This document shows, one piece after another, positions 37,922 through 46,820 of a DNA stretch of 64,000 nt. Numbering within the stretch: position 1 is the stretch's first letter; every line of letters starts with the position of its first letter. The notes under the pieces are model-generated. The model worked only from the letters and a program-made list of their open reading frames with translations, was not told the DNA's origin and searched no databases. A program made the position numbers and the translations under genes. This DNA comes from Aristophania vespae (GTDB lineage Bacteria; Pseudomonadota; Alphaproteobacteria; Acetobacterales; Acetobacteraceae), in NCBI RefSeq assembly GCF_009906835.1, contig NZ_CP047652.1, positions 939,001-1,003,000 on the forward strand, in the 5' to 3' direction.

Positions 37922-38673
37922 AACTTCCAGTTATTATTCTTGCAGGGTCACGCTCAGGTGAGCGTGATCCTCTAGCTCTTCATGGAAATGTCACGCATAA
38001 AGCTTTGTTAAATGTGGGTGGAAAACCCATGATTGAGCGTGTTGTAGAGACAATTGAGACGATTGATGAGCTAGGGCCAATTTGGGTCAGTATTGAAAAT
38101 ACAGAATGTTTAAATTTTCTGGGCAATCGAATTAACATCATTAAATCTCAACCCTCTCCTAGTGAAAGCGTGTTAGACGCACTTACTAAGGTAGGCTTTC
38201 CATGCCTTATCACGACGGCTGATCATGCTTTATTACAAAAAGAATGGGTGAAAGAATTTCTTGATAAAAGCGCCAAATCTGAGGGTGACTTAACTGTCGG
38301 CATTGCCACAGAAAAAGTTATTAAACGCGACGTACCGGGGACTAAAAGAACTTACATCCCTCTTTCTAATTTTTCATTTTCAGGGTGTAATCTGTTCTGG
38401 ATGAGGTCTGAAAAAGCCAGTGCTGTAGTTGCTTTATGGAAGAAACTCCAGCAAAACCGCAAACATCCTTTTAAAATGGCATCTACGCTTGGTTTTTTGA
38501 CATTATTTAAAGCCCTAATTCGGTGCTTGAGCTCTAAAGGACTGGAGAAGCGTCTTTACCATTTAACGGGAGCATCCGTCCGACTAATTACCTTATCAGA
38601 CGGACGAGCTGCTGTAGATGTTGATAAAGTTGAAGATTTGCAACTTGCTGAAAAACTCTTAGCTAAGCTTTAA
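37918..38673 (+). CDS. MobA-like NTP transferase
   Basis: A 251-residue nucleotidyltransferase of the GT-A-like NTP_transf_3 family. The start PVIILAGSRSGERDPLAL then KALLNVGGKPMIERV is the family's nucleotide-binding signature (L-A-G-x-R-x-x-x-D ... K-x-L-x-x-x-G-x-P-M). Relatives activate sugars or polyol phosphates such as inositol or glycerol phosphates as CDP or GDP derivatives. In this operon it may activate a sphingolipid head group; the substrate is unknown. ATG at 37918 overlaps the previous stop by four bases. Its 3' end overlaps the convergent gene by 15 bases. Confidence 0.8.
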   Translation: MKLPVIILAGSRSGERDPLALHGNVTHKALLNVGGKPMIERVVETIETIDELGPIWVSIENTECLNFLGNRINIIKSQPSPSESVLDALTKVGFPCLITTADHALLQKEWVKEFLDKSAKSEGDLTVGIATEKVIKRDVPGTKRTYIPLSNFSFSGCNLFWMRSEKASAVVALWKKLQQNRKHPFKMASTLGFLTLFKALIRCLSSKGLEKRLYHLTGASVRLITLSDGRAAVDVDKVEDLQLAEKLLAKL

Positions 38674-39548
38674 GGCCTTTTTGAAAAGATTGACGCTTTT
38701 ACGCAAAGAATATCTTTCTTTTTTAACATCGACCAACGTCACGGACCCGGCCGCAGATAGAGTATGCATACCATCGGGATAAGCAGGCTCTAAACTGGGA
38801 GGTAACCCTAAAGACCGCCCTCCTATTAATAGAGGCCGTGTATTACCAAAGCCTTCAAAACGCAAAAACCTCAGTCCGCCACCTTCTGTGCGTCTATTTT
38901 GTCTTACAGGAAGCAAAAGAGCATCTTCATCAATAATAGGAGATCCACCAGGAAGGGCACCACCCAAATCAGTTAAGAAACATCCCATATCTGCCCATGG
39001 CCCTAATAAATCTTCGGCAATGGCTATATGAAGACTGTCACGTTTTTTCTTAACTGACATTGCAGGTGACCAGAACATCCACCACCGACCTGCATGGTGT
39101 AAAATAGTGGCATTCATCACACTAAGGGGAAAATTAAAGCCTTCTAATTTTTCCCATTCATAGGGAAAATTCTGTGCACGATAAAGAGTTAACCTTCCTG
39201 ATTCATGTGCATCGGGCAGCATATAAATCTCGCCTTTATGTTCAAATACATAAGGATAGGCAAGGTTCCATTTTTCTTCTAAAACACTACGCGTTTCGAG
39301 CAAATTAAAAGCTGAGTCGTAGATTAAAACATAAATCCCACTTTTAAATGTCTGCTCATTCAAGGCTTTGACAAATACATATAATTTGTCATCTTGCCAT
39401 ATACCAAAAGGGTCTGAAAACGAACACCCTTCTCTACTTTCAGGCAATAGCGATAAAGGTAACCCCCAAAGCCATATTGAGAGATAATTTCTTTCATAGG
39501 AGCATTGATAATGGCACTACGCCAGTGATCAGCTTTGTAAAACGACAT
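38659..39548 (-). CDS. GINT1-N-domain-like protein (one apparent frameshift)
   Basis: About 296 residues when joined. The pattern DPFGIWQDDKLYVFVKAL, then LEEKWNLAYPYVFEHKGE plus IYMLPDAHES, LYRAQNFPYEWEKL and GRWWMFWSP matches the N-terminal beta-propeller-like domain of plant glucosamine inositolphosphorylceramide transferase and of many bacterial homologues with that annotation. No glycosyltransferase 64 domain is attached. Frame break: adding a base to the five-C run at 39463-39467 gives QYGFGGLPLSLLPESREGC. Its role is not known; the adjacency to an inositol-phosphatase-type gene and to sphingolipid genes fits glycan or inositol head-group handling. Convergent with the NTP transferase. 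Confidence 0.7.
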
Positions 39549-39653
39549 AACGAGCTTTCCTTATGTAATAATCCAGAATGCCACTAAATGCTTTTATCGT
39601 TACCTATAGTCTATTAATGATCATAACAGATTGATAATTATGGTGGCAAATTC

Positions 39654-40463
39654 ATGAAAAAAACTGAATTTTTTGAAAAAAATGAGATTTCTCTTCGATT
39701 TTATGCCGCTAAGGCTATCATTGAAGAGGCTGCTAGTCTTGCTTTATCCATGCGTCCATCTCCAGGAGGACCCTCAGCAACATTAAAGGGGCGTCAAGAT
39801 TACGTCACAGAAGCTGACCGTGCTGTAGAACTCATGGTCTATAATCGTCTTTCAACACTTTTCCCTGATGATGGTTTTATCGGGGAAGAACGTGGTGAGC
39901 AAGCCCAGGGTACTTATAGATGGGTTTTAGATCCTATTGATGGGACTTCCAATTATGCTCGCGGTCGTAATCGCTGGTGTATTTCTCTTGGTCTTATGAA
40001 AAACGATCTTCCTGTAGCAGGTATTATTAATGCCCCTGCTCTAAAAGAAATATTTACTGCGATTCGTGGGGAGGGCGCTTTTTTAAATGGCAAACCAATA
40101 TACGCTGCCAAAACCAAAAACTTAGACGAATCTATGGTAGAAATTGGATGGTCGCCTTTTGTTCCTCTGGAATGGTGGCAGGAGAAAACAACAGCTATTT
40201 TAAATCTTGGCTCTATGCCTCGATCATTAGGATCTGGAGCTCTTGCATTAGCTGATGTAGCTTGTGGGCGTTCTGATGGTTATTTAGAAAAAGTAATATA
40301 TATCTGGGATGTTGCCGCTGCACTTGTTATTCTAGAAGAAGCTGATGCAAGAATATCACCTTTTATAAAAATGGGTGGCATCGAAAAACGCACAACCATT
40401 TTAGCTACAGCCCCTAATATAGCTTCGCAGCTATCTAAAGCACTTGGCGTTGAACTCGGATAA
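39654..40463 (+). CDS. Inositol-monophosphatase-family enzyme
   Basis: Magnesium-dependent, lithium-sensitive phosphatase fold of 269 residues. The metal-binding blocks are present: ERGEQ (E-E), WVLDPIDGTSNYARG (D-P-I-D-G-T) and IWDVAAALVILEEADA (W-D-x-A-A). The family includes SuhB, histidinol phosphatase, CysQ and true inositol monophosphatases; substrate cannot be told from motifs. The setting after sphingolipid head-group genes suggests inositol-phosphate metabolism, but a general housekeeping role is equally possible. ATG at 39654 with AATTC upstream rather than a strong ribosome binding site. Confidence 0.88.
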   Translation: MKKTEFFEKNEISLRFYAAKAIIEEAASLALSMRPSPGGPSATLKGRQDYVTEADRAVELMVYNRLSTLFPDDGFIGEERGEQAQGTYRWVLDPIDGTSNYARGRNRWCISLGLMKNDLPVAGIINAPALKEIFTAIRGEGAFLNGKPIYAAKTKNLDESMVEIGWSPFVPLEWWQEKTTAILNLGSMPRSLGSGALALADVACGRSDGYLEKVIYIWDVAAALVILEEADARISPFIKMGGIEKRTTILATAPNIASQLSKALGVELG

Positions 40464-40514
40464 AGTCTAATATTTTATTAAACTTTAAAAACTTTTTTTT
40501 AAAAGAGGATCGCA

Positions 40515-41246
40515 ATGTCTCGCCTGAAAACTCCTTTATGGCTGGGTACTGTTTTGTTTGCGGGATTACCTGTGTTATCCGCCTGTTCGTCTGAAACGCA
40601 GACTTCTGCTGCCGAGCAACAAATTCTTGTTGACCAGGCTACTGTTACGGTACAGAGTTTTTTTGTAAGTAATTCAACAAATTCACGCACACACACTTTG
40701 CTTAAAAAAGCCAAAGCTGTGATGATATGCCCTTCAATTACCCATATGTCAGTAGTTTTTGGTGGTTCTGGGGGAAAGTGCGTTTTACTTAGTCGTGACG
40801 CACGTAATTCATGGTCTGACCCTGCTTTTTACAGCTTAAGTTCTGGTTCTTTTGGACTTCAGCTAGGTTACCAAAATTCTCAGATAATATTTTTTATCAT
40901 GACACTTAAGGGCTTACAGGCCTTATTAGATCATCAGTTTAAATTTGATGCCAGTGCAGGAGTGTCTTTCACAAGCTTTAGCAGTAATGCTCAAAGCGGC
41001 GGAACAAGTGCTATAAAAAATGATATTTACGCCGCACAAAAAGCTAATGGCATTTTTGCTGGTCTTGCACTTGGAGGAACTAAATTATCCGTCGATAGTG
41101 CTGCCAATCGTGCTTATTATAGCCAAATTGTCGGTCCAGAAGATATTGTTATTAATATGCGCGTTAATAACACTTCTGCTGACCCCTTAAGACGCGTTTT
41201 AATGAGTTCCAGCTCCGCTACATCTTCTGAAACAGACGAGAAATAA
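40515..41246 (+). CDS. SYLF-domain lipoprotein
   Basis: Outer-membrane-type lipoprotein of 243 residues: signal peptide with lipobox LSAC (Cys23 or thereabouts, VLSACSSE) and no retention signal evident. The rest is the SYLF (Ysc84/DUF500) domain: LLKKAKAVMICPSITHM, VVFGGSGGKC and SFGLQLGYQNSQ are the family blocks. SYLF domains bind phosphoinositides in eukaryotes; bacterial roles are unclear. A lipid-binding lipoprotein directly after the sphingolipid-type genes is notable. RBS AAGAGGA at 40502-40508. It ends before a bidirectional terminator. Confidence 0.87.
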   Translation: MSRLKTPLWLGTVLFAGLPVLSACSSETQTSAAEQQILVDQATVTVQSFFVSNSTNSRTHTLLKKAKAVMICPSITHMSVVFGGSGGKCVLLSRDARNSWSDPAFYSLSSGSFGLQLGYQNSQIIFFIMTLKGLQALLDHQFKFDASAGVSFTSFSSNAQSGGTSAIKNDIYAAQKANGIFAGLALGGTKLSVDSAANRAYYSQIVGPEDIVINMRVNNTSADPLRRVLMSSSSATSSETDEK

Positions 41247-41314
41247 AATTCATCACAAAAATTAGTGCTGATAATGTAAATGAGAAAGAATTAAGGATCT
41301 AAAGCTGAATTTAA

Positions 41315-41353
41315 ACAGAAAAGCCTAATGCGAAGATATTAAGGCTTTTCTGT
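41315..41353. terminator. Bidirectional terminator between SYLF lipoprotein and mltG
   Basis: ACAGAAAAGCCT (41315-41326) and AGGCTTTTCTGT (41342-41353) are perfectly complementary. T-rich tails are weak (ATGCTTTTA on plus). Serves the convergent genes on both sides. Confidence 0.75.
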
Positions 41354-41359
41354 ATGCTT

Positions 41360-42393
41360 TTATGTAATGAATATGCTCTTTAAGAGTTTTAGCAAAGTAA
41401 TGGCCACCCTGCCCGTAGCCACAAAATAAAGCTCGTCTCCATTCGCAGGATGAGCCGCTGCCTGCAAAGATGCAACACCGGGGGAACAAATTGGACCAGG
41501 AGGTAAGCCAGCAACCTGGTAAGTGTTATATGGACTTTGGAACTGTAAATCACGACGTGTAAGAGAATGATCCAGGCCCTCTTTTCCTTGATTAAGGGCA
41601 TAAATAACAGTGGGATCAGTCTGTAGCTTCATATTTTTTTTCAGGCGGTTTAAAAATACCCGTGCAACACGTGGTCTCTCTTCAGGTAAAGACGTTTCAC
41701 GTTCTATAATGGAAGCAAGCGTCACAAGTTCCTGAGGTGAATGAACAAGCCCTTCCAAAGCAATTTTGTCTCGTTCATTCCAAATTTTGTCTAATGTAAT
41801 ATCCATAAGACGTTGCATTCTTTGCAACAAAGCAGAACGTTGTGTATTTTTTAAATAATAAAAAGTTTGCGGCAGTACACTTCCTTCTCTAAAAGGCTGT
41901 ACTTCTCCATCTAGTAATTCATCATTTTGCAATATTGCCCGAATTTGGACCGCTGTAAGACCTTCTGCAATAGTAATACTATGCTTAATGGCTTTCCCAT
42001 GCCGCAAAATAGCTAAGCTATGAGCAATCGAAACACGCTTTGGAAAAGAAAATTCTGCGGCCTGAATAGGACCTTCTTTTGAAGTTAGTCGAACAATGAT
42101 TTGAAAAAATAACGAAGATATTCGGCCAGGACTAATTATATTTTCTTTTTGCAGCGTATTTATAACACTTTTCATTCCTCCATGCGGAATGACTACATTT
42201 TTTGTCTCTTGAAGCGGGCCTGGATCAGTATAATGTCCATAGCCTGCAATGACCGTTGATAAAACCAACAGGAAAAAGAGAAAAACCCCATATTTGGCTT
42301 TAAAAAAACGCCGCCACGATGCCTTCCCTCTGATGGTTCTAATAAATCATGAGAGATATTCTCTCGTTTATCACCAGAAGGAGAAGGCTTCAT
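41360..42393 (-). CDS. mltG: Endolytic murein transglycosylase MltG (one apparent frameshift)
   Basis: Inner-membrane YceG-like enzyme that cleaves growing glycan strands and sets their length. About 345 residues. After a short cytoplasmic part, one membrane segment (YGVFLFFLLVLSTVIAG) precedes the LysM-like and catalytic domains. Catalytic Glu lies in SIIERETSLPEER, followed by VFLNRLKKNMKLQTDPTVIY and the active-site end SPYNTYQVAGLPPGPICSPG. Frame break: one base short in the seven-A run at 42302-42308 (plus strand); adding one rejoins the N-terminus (FFKAKYGVF). I prefer the ATG at 42393, with GAGGTGAG just upstream. Last gene of the fab operon. Confidence 0.88.
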
Positions 42394-42440
42394 TTTGAGG
42401 CTCACCTCACTTTTTTAGCTGTCAGTAAGTGACTGTAACT

Positions 42441-43733
42441 TTATCCAACAAACCGTTTTAGCACGATGCTTGCATTCGTCCCGCCAAAACCAAAGCTGTT
42501 AGATAAGGCAAAGTCAACTTTACGTTGCTGTGCTTCATGGGCGACACGATCAATAACGCTTGTTGTTTGCGGATTATCCAGATTAAGCGTGGGAGGCACA
42601 ACTCCATCTCTAATAGCCTGTAAACAGAAAATAGCTTCAACCGCACCAGCCGCACCCAGCAAATGGCCTATGGCTGACTTTGTCGATGACATTGCTAGCT
42701 TACGGGCATCATCACCAAATAAACGTTCTGTTGCTGCAAGTTCAAGGTCATCAGCCATAGTAGACGTACCATGCGCATTGACATACTGAATGTCAGCCGC
42801 CGTAACACGCGCATCTTTCAAAGCCGCAACCATGGCTCTGTACGCCCCCTCATGATTTTCAGCTGGGGCTGTAATATGGTGTGCATCGCCTGAAAGACCA
42901 TAACCACCAATTTCGCCGTAAATTTTGGCGCCACGCTTTTTGGCATGTTCATACTCTTCAAGCACAACAACACCAGCGCCCTCACCCATAACAAACCCAT
43001 CACGATCCTTATCCCAAGGACGAGAGGCCTGTTGAGGGTTGTCATTGAAACCTGTTGATAAAGCACGTGCTGAGCAAAAACCTGCAATACCTAACGCACA
43101 AATAGCAGCTTCTGCACCGCCAGCAATCATAACATCAGCATCACCATGCTGAATTAAGCGTGAAGCATCACCAATAGCATGCACACCGGTCGCACAAGCA
43201 GTCACCGCTGCATGGTTAGGGCCCTTAAATCCATAACGGATGGATAAATGCCCAGAAATCAGGTTAATCAGTGCTGAAGGGATAAAGAAAGGAGATAACC
43301 GCCTTGCTTTACCACTCGAAACAGTGAGTGATGCTTCATAAATTGTTTGCAGTCCGCCAATACCAGAGCCAATCATCACACCTGTAGCACAACGATCTTC
43401 TTCATTCTCTGGCTTCCAGCCCGAATCTTCTACTGCCTGAACAGCCGCAGCAAGCCCAAGATGGATAAACCGATCCATCTTTTTCTGATCTTTTACCGGT
43501 ACCCAGTCCGATAGGGTTAGTTTCCCTTCCGAAGTAGGACCTTCAGGCACCTGCCCTGCAACTTTAGCCGGCAAGTCAGAAGGACTATTTGGGTCAAAAT
43601 GGGTAATGCGATCAATGCCCGAGTGGGACTCAATAAGGCGTTTCCAGGTGAGTTCCGCACCGACAGCAAGTGGGCTTACAACCCCTATACCCGTGACAAC
43701 AACACGTTTTTTATTTGTTCCAGCCCCGCTCAT
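42441..43733 (-). CDS. fabF: 3-oxoacyl-ACP synthase II
   Basis: Elongating ketosynthase of fatty acid synthesis, including the palmitoleate to cis-vaccenate step. 430 residues, of normal size. Nucleophile Cys lies in VTACATGVHAIGDA, and the two catalytic His are in NAHGTSTMADDLE and KSAIGHLLGAAG. C-terminal FGFGGTNASIVLK is standard. Preceded by acpP, followed by mltG, an arrangement common in proteobacteria. Confidence 0.97.
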   Translation of the reverse strand: MSGAGTNKKRVVVTGIGVVSPLAVGAELTWKRLIESHSGIDRITHFDPNSPSDLPAKVAGQVPEGPTSEGKLTLSDWVPVKDQKKMDRFIHLGLAAAVQAVEDSGWKPENEEDRCATGVMIGSGIGGLQTIYEASLTVSSGKARRLSPFFIPSALINLISGHLSIRYGFKGPNHAAVTACATGVHAIGDASRLIQHGDADVMIAGGAEAAICALGIAGFCSARALSTGFNDNPQQASRPWDKDRDGFVMGEGAGVVVLEEYEHAKKRGAKIYGEIGGYGLSGDAHHITAPAENHEGAYRAMVAALKDARVTAADIQYVNAHGTSTMADDLELAATERLFGDDARKLAMSSTKSAIGHLLGAAGAVEAIFCLQAIRDGVVPPTLNLDNPQTTSVIDRVAHEAQQRKVDFALSNSFGFGGTNASIVLKRFVG

Positions 43734-43838
43734 CGACGCCCCATCCTGTACTCATCTTGGAAGGCGGAGCTGTTTTTAAACGGCCCCGCTTTAATTAAAC
43801 TGGGAGTATAAAACTCCCTTCCTCTAACTTTAGAGAAA

Positions 43839-44081
43839 TTAAGCAGCTTTTTGCTTGCTGATATAGTCAATTGCATCTGAAACCGTAGCAATTTTCTCTG
43901 CTGCATCTTCAGGAATTTCGACTGAAAAAGCTTCTTCAAAAGCCATTACCAACTCAACTGTATCGAGGCTGTCTGCACCAAGATCATCAATGAAAGAAGC
44001 CTCAGCTGTGACTTTGCTTTCTTCAACGCCGAGATGTTCAACGACGATTTTTTTTACTTTGTCAGCAATTTCGTTGCTCAT
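43839..44081 (-). CDS. acpP: Acyl carrier protein (housekeeping)
   Basis: 80-residue acidic carrier for fatty acid synthesis. Phosphopantetheine site S38 in [15 protein letters not shown], the canonical motif. Lies between fabG and fabF, with an AT-rich gap of about 160 bases to fabG, which may hold its own promoter, as is common since acpP is needed in large amounts. Distinct from the specialised ACP at 30320. Confidence 0.98.
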   Translation of the reverse strand: MSNEIADKVKKIVVEHLGVEESKVTAEASFIDDLGADSLDTVELVMAFEEAFSVEIPEDAAEKIATVSDAIDYISKQKAA

Positions 44082-44240
44082 TTGCCATTAATCCTTAACT
44101 ACCCTTGAAGGGTTCTGAGAAAAAACTCTGTCCGCTATCAATTAAGATAAAGATAGCATCGTTGCGTGACGGAGCGAAAAGGGCCCTATCAAGCAAAGCT
44201 GCACGCGCTTAGCACGCTTTACCCACAAAGGCCAATCTTT

Positions 44241-44984
44241 TCAGACCATCGCCATGCCACCATTGACATGAAGTGTGGTACCAGTGACCCACGAAGCCTC
44301 GTTAGAAGCAAGGTAAAGCACCGCTGAAGCAATATCTTCAGGTTTACCCATCCGCCCCAAAGGAATCGAGTCTAAAAGTTTCTGCTTAACAGAATCAGGT
44401 AAGACATCGGTCATGGGTGTTTCTACAAATCCGGGAGCAACTACATTGACAGTAACACCCCGAGACCCAGCTTCTTGCGCTAATGCTTTACTCATACCAA
44501 TGAGACCCGCCTTAGCCGCAACATAGTTTGCCTGACCTGGATTGCCCGTTACACCAACAATTGATGAAATTGAAATAATACGCCCTGAGCGCCTGCGTAA
44601 CATTCCTTTTAATGCGGCACGCGCTAAACGGAATGGACTTTCAAGGTCCAATGTAATGACATCGGTCCAATCTTTATCTTTCATTCGAATAGCAAGCGTA
44701 TCACGGGTCAATCCGGCATTATTCACCAAAATATCAAGTTTCTGGCCCGCCAATTCTTCGGCACGGTCGAGCAGATTATCTGCTTGCTCTGCCTCTGACA
44801 GATTGGCAGCCAGGCAAAAAATCCGTTCCCCTCCCAAAGAATCAGCCAAATCTTTAAGGGCGTTTTCTCTCGTGCCTGTAATAACGACATGAGCACCAGC
44901 TTGGTGAAGCTGTTTTACAATTGCAGCACCAATACCGCCAGTTGCGCCAGTCACTAAGGCGAGTTTTCCAGAAAGTGAAAACAT
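44241..44984 (-). CDS. fabG: 3-oxoacyl-ACP reductase
   Basis: NADPH-dependent short-chain reductase of the fatty-acid cycle, 247 residues. Cofactor motif TGATGGIG near residue 14, NNAGLTRD, catalytic Ser in ISISSIVGVTGNPGQ and Tyr-Lys in YVAAKAGL. C-terminal TGTTLHVNGGMAMV is the FabG ending. Twelve bases from fabD. Confidence 0.96.
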   Translation of the reverse strand: MFSLSGKLALVTGATGGIGAAIVKQLHQAGAHVVITGTRENALKDLADSLGGERIFCLAANLSEAEQADNLLDRAEELAGQKLDILVNNAGLTRDTLAIRMKDKDWTDVITLDLESPFRLARAALKGMLRRRSGRIISISSIVGVTGNPGQANYVAAKAGLIGMSKALAQEAGSRGVTVNVVAPGFVETPMTDVLPDSVKQKLLDSIPLGRMGKPEDIASAVLYLASNEASWVTGTTLHVNGGMAMV

Positions 44985-44996
44985 GACAGTTAATCC

Positions 44997-45941
44997 TTAA
45001 AGCGTTTTCAACATTGTTTCAATTTCGGCAGGGGTGCCTGCAAAATCGGTCGTTAGATCAGGAGCAATACGGCGCGCCAGACCTGTCAAAACTTTTCCTG
45101 CCCCTAATTCATGGTGATGCGTTATACCAGACTGTGCAAAAAGTGACACTGTCTCGCGCCATCTTACCTGCCCTGTTACCTGCTCAACCAAACGGGTACG
45201 GAAAATTTTTGCCTCTCGTGTAAATTCTACACTTACATTGGGAACGACATCAATTTTAGCATCTTTTAAATCTGCCCCCTCAAGAGCTTCTGCCATTTCT
45301 TTTGCAGCTGGCTGCATGAGAGAACTATGAAATGGTGCAGAGACTGGTAATTTGACAGCACGGCGTATGCCCTTGGCCTTTGCCAGCTCAATAACCCGAT
45401 CAATAGCCTCTATTGATCCAGAGACAACAATTTGTCCCCCTCCATTGTCATTCGCAATTTCTAAAATAGAGTTCTGAGCTGCCTCTAGACATAATTCTTT
45501 TGCCTGCTCTGTCTCAACACCCAGTAAGGCAGCCATTCCCCCCTTACCTGCCGGGACAGCACGTTGCATTGCCTGGCCTCTCAAACGTAATAAACGAGCT
45601 CCCTCTGCAATGGTCAGAACCCCTGATGCAGCAAGAGCAGAATATTCTCCTAGTGAATGACCAGCTACATAGTCGGCTTTTTCACTCAATTGAAAACCGC
45701 CCTGCTCCTCAAGAGCACGCACTGTTGCAAGAGAGACAGCAAAAAGAGCCGGCTGAGCATTTTCTGTTGCTGTAAGCTCCGAAGCATCGCCTTCAAACAT
45801 TAAGCGAGAAAGATGTTGATTTAGGGCATCATCAATTTCATCAAAAACAGATTTTGACACGGGAAAGGCTTTAGCAAGCTCAAGCCCCATACCAATAAAC
45901 TGACTACCCTGTCCTGGGAAAACAAAAGCGTGACGTGTCAT
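44997..45941 (-). CDS. fabD: Malonyl-CoA:ACP transacylase
   Basis: Loads malonyl groups on ACP. 314 residues. N-terminal FVFPGQGSQFIGMG and nucleophile motif GHSLGEYSALAASG (Ser about residue 94), with the Arg of LLRLRGQAMQ. First gene of the fabD-fabG-acpP-fabF run on the minus strand. Confidence 0.96.
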   Translation of the reverse strand: MTRHAFVFPGQGSQFIGMGLELAKAFPVSKSVFDEIDDALNQHLSRLMFEGDASELTATENAQPALFAVSLATVRALEEQGGFQLSEKADYVAGHSLGEYSALAASGVLTIAEGARLLRLRGQAMQRAVPAGKGGMAALLGVETEQAKELCLEAAQNSILEIANDNGGGQIVVSGSIEAIDRVIELAKAKGIRRAVKLPVSAPFHSSLMQPAAKEMAEALEGADLKDAKIDVVPNVSVEFTREAKIFRTRLVEQVTGQVRWRETVSLFAQSGITHHHELGAGKVLTGLARRIAPDLTTDFAGTPAEIETMLKTL

Positions 45942-45977
45942 GCCATTCCTTGCTTTAAAGCTTTTTTAAAAAATTAA

Positions 45978-46703
45978 TTATCGCCCGATTAAGCGTCCAC
46001 GCTGCCATGATTCTGCGGCGCTTTCAGGATCAGTTCCATCAACTGAAATAGCATAATCCAAAGCACTCATCACACGATTACCAAGCATCATACCAGAAAG
46101 TTCATGAAACAAATCATCATCCATATTCTGCCTTATACCAGCTCTTAAAACAAATTGAGCTTTTAATTCTTCGCCCAGCAGAGATGTGTCATCAGGCAAT
46201 ATTTTCAGCAAATCCGTATGAAAAATAGCATGAGGCTGCCAGGTAATAATCAATGGGTTTTGATGATCATTTTGAGCCTGTTGTACTTTTTCAATCAAAG
46301 CCCCTTCACCTATGACCTCTAAGGGTAAAGCTTTTAGGTCATCTCGTGAAGAAAAAGCAGTTTTGGCTTGTTCTAGTGCTTCGTTAGTCACAATGATTTT
46401 AGAAAAATCAGATGCGTTCCATTTACTTTCAGTTTTATGCCGCTCTAAAGCAGCAAAAACAGCTTTAGGTCGATAAACATCGCCAAAAAATTCTCCACCC
46501 CCTTCACCTAATGCATTATCGCGTGGTGTCCAGGCAGATATAAGAAGATCAATTTCAGCATTTTCCAGAGCTTCCTGACGCTCATCTTCGCTCAAATCTA
46601 CGTAAGATACTTCTAATCCATGCGCTTCAATAATACGGGCCACTGCACTCGCACAGGCTGCATGAAGAGCAGTATAGAGGTGACCAATTGAAAGATGAGA
46701 CAT
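45978..46703 (-). CDS. OpuAC-like substrate-binding-type protein without signal peptide
   Basis: 241 residues resembling the glycine betaine/choline binding domain (OpuAC/ProX class): IGHLYTALHAACASAVARI at the start, LLISAWTPRDNA, and IITWQPHAIFHTDLLKILPD, which fits the domain's W-x-P-H motif. There is no signal peptide, no lipobox and no membrane segment, and no permease or ATPase beside it. So it is either a cytoplasmic relative with a different job or a solo binding domain. 36 bases upstream of fabD on the same strand, possibly its transcript leader. Confidence 0.65.
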   Translation of the reverse strand: MSHLSIGHLYTALHAACASAVARIIEAHGLEVSYVDLSEDERQEALENAEIDLLISAWTPRDNALGEGGGEFFGDVYRPKAVFAALERHKTESKWNASDFSKIIVTNEALEQAKTAFSSRDDLKALPLEVIGEGALIEKVQQAQNDHQNPLIITWQPHAIFHTDLLKILPDDTSLLGEELKAQFVLRAGIRQNMDDDLFHELSGMMLGNRVMSALDYAISVDGTDPESAAESWQRGRLIGR

Positions 46704-46734
46704 GAAGGCCTCTCCTGATTTTAAAAACTTTTAT

Positions 46735-46762
46735 GAGGGATAAACGTCTTATCCCTCTTTTT
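46735..46762. terminator. Terminator between the M13 peptidase and OpuAC-like genes
   Basis: GAGGGATAA (46735-46743) and TTATCCCTC (46749-46757) flank a 5-base loop, with TTTTT after it on the plus strand and ATAAAAG then TTTTT on the minus strand. Its position after the minus-strand peptidase gene suggests it mainly ends that transcript. Confidence 0.75.
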
Positions 46763-46820
46763 GTAAAGCCTCTTAAATTTAAAACATTAAATGGACTCTG
46801 TCTTAAAACGCGCTATCGAC

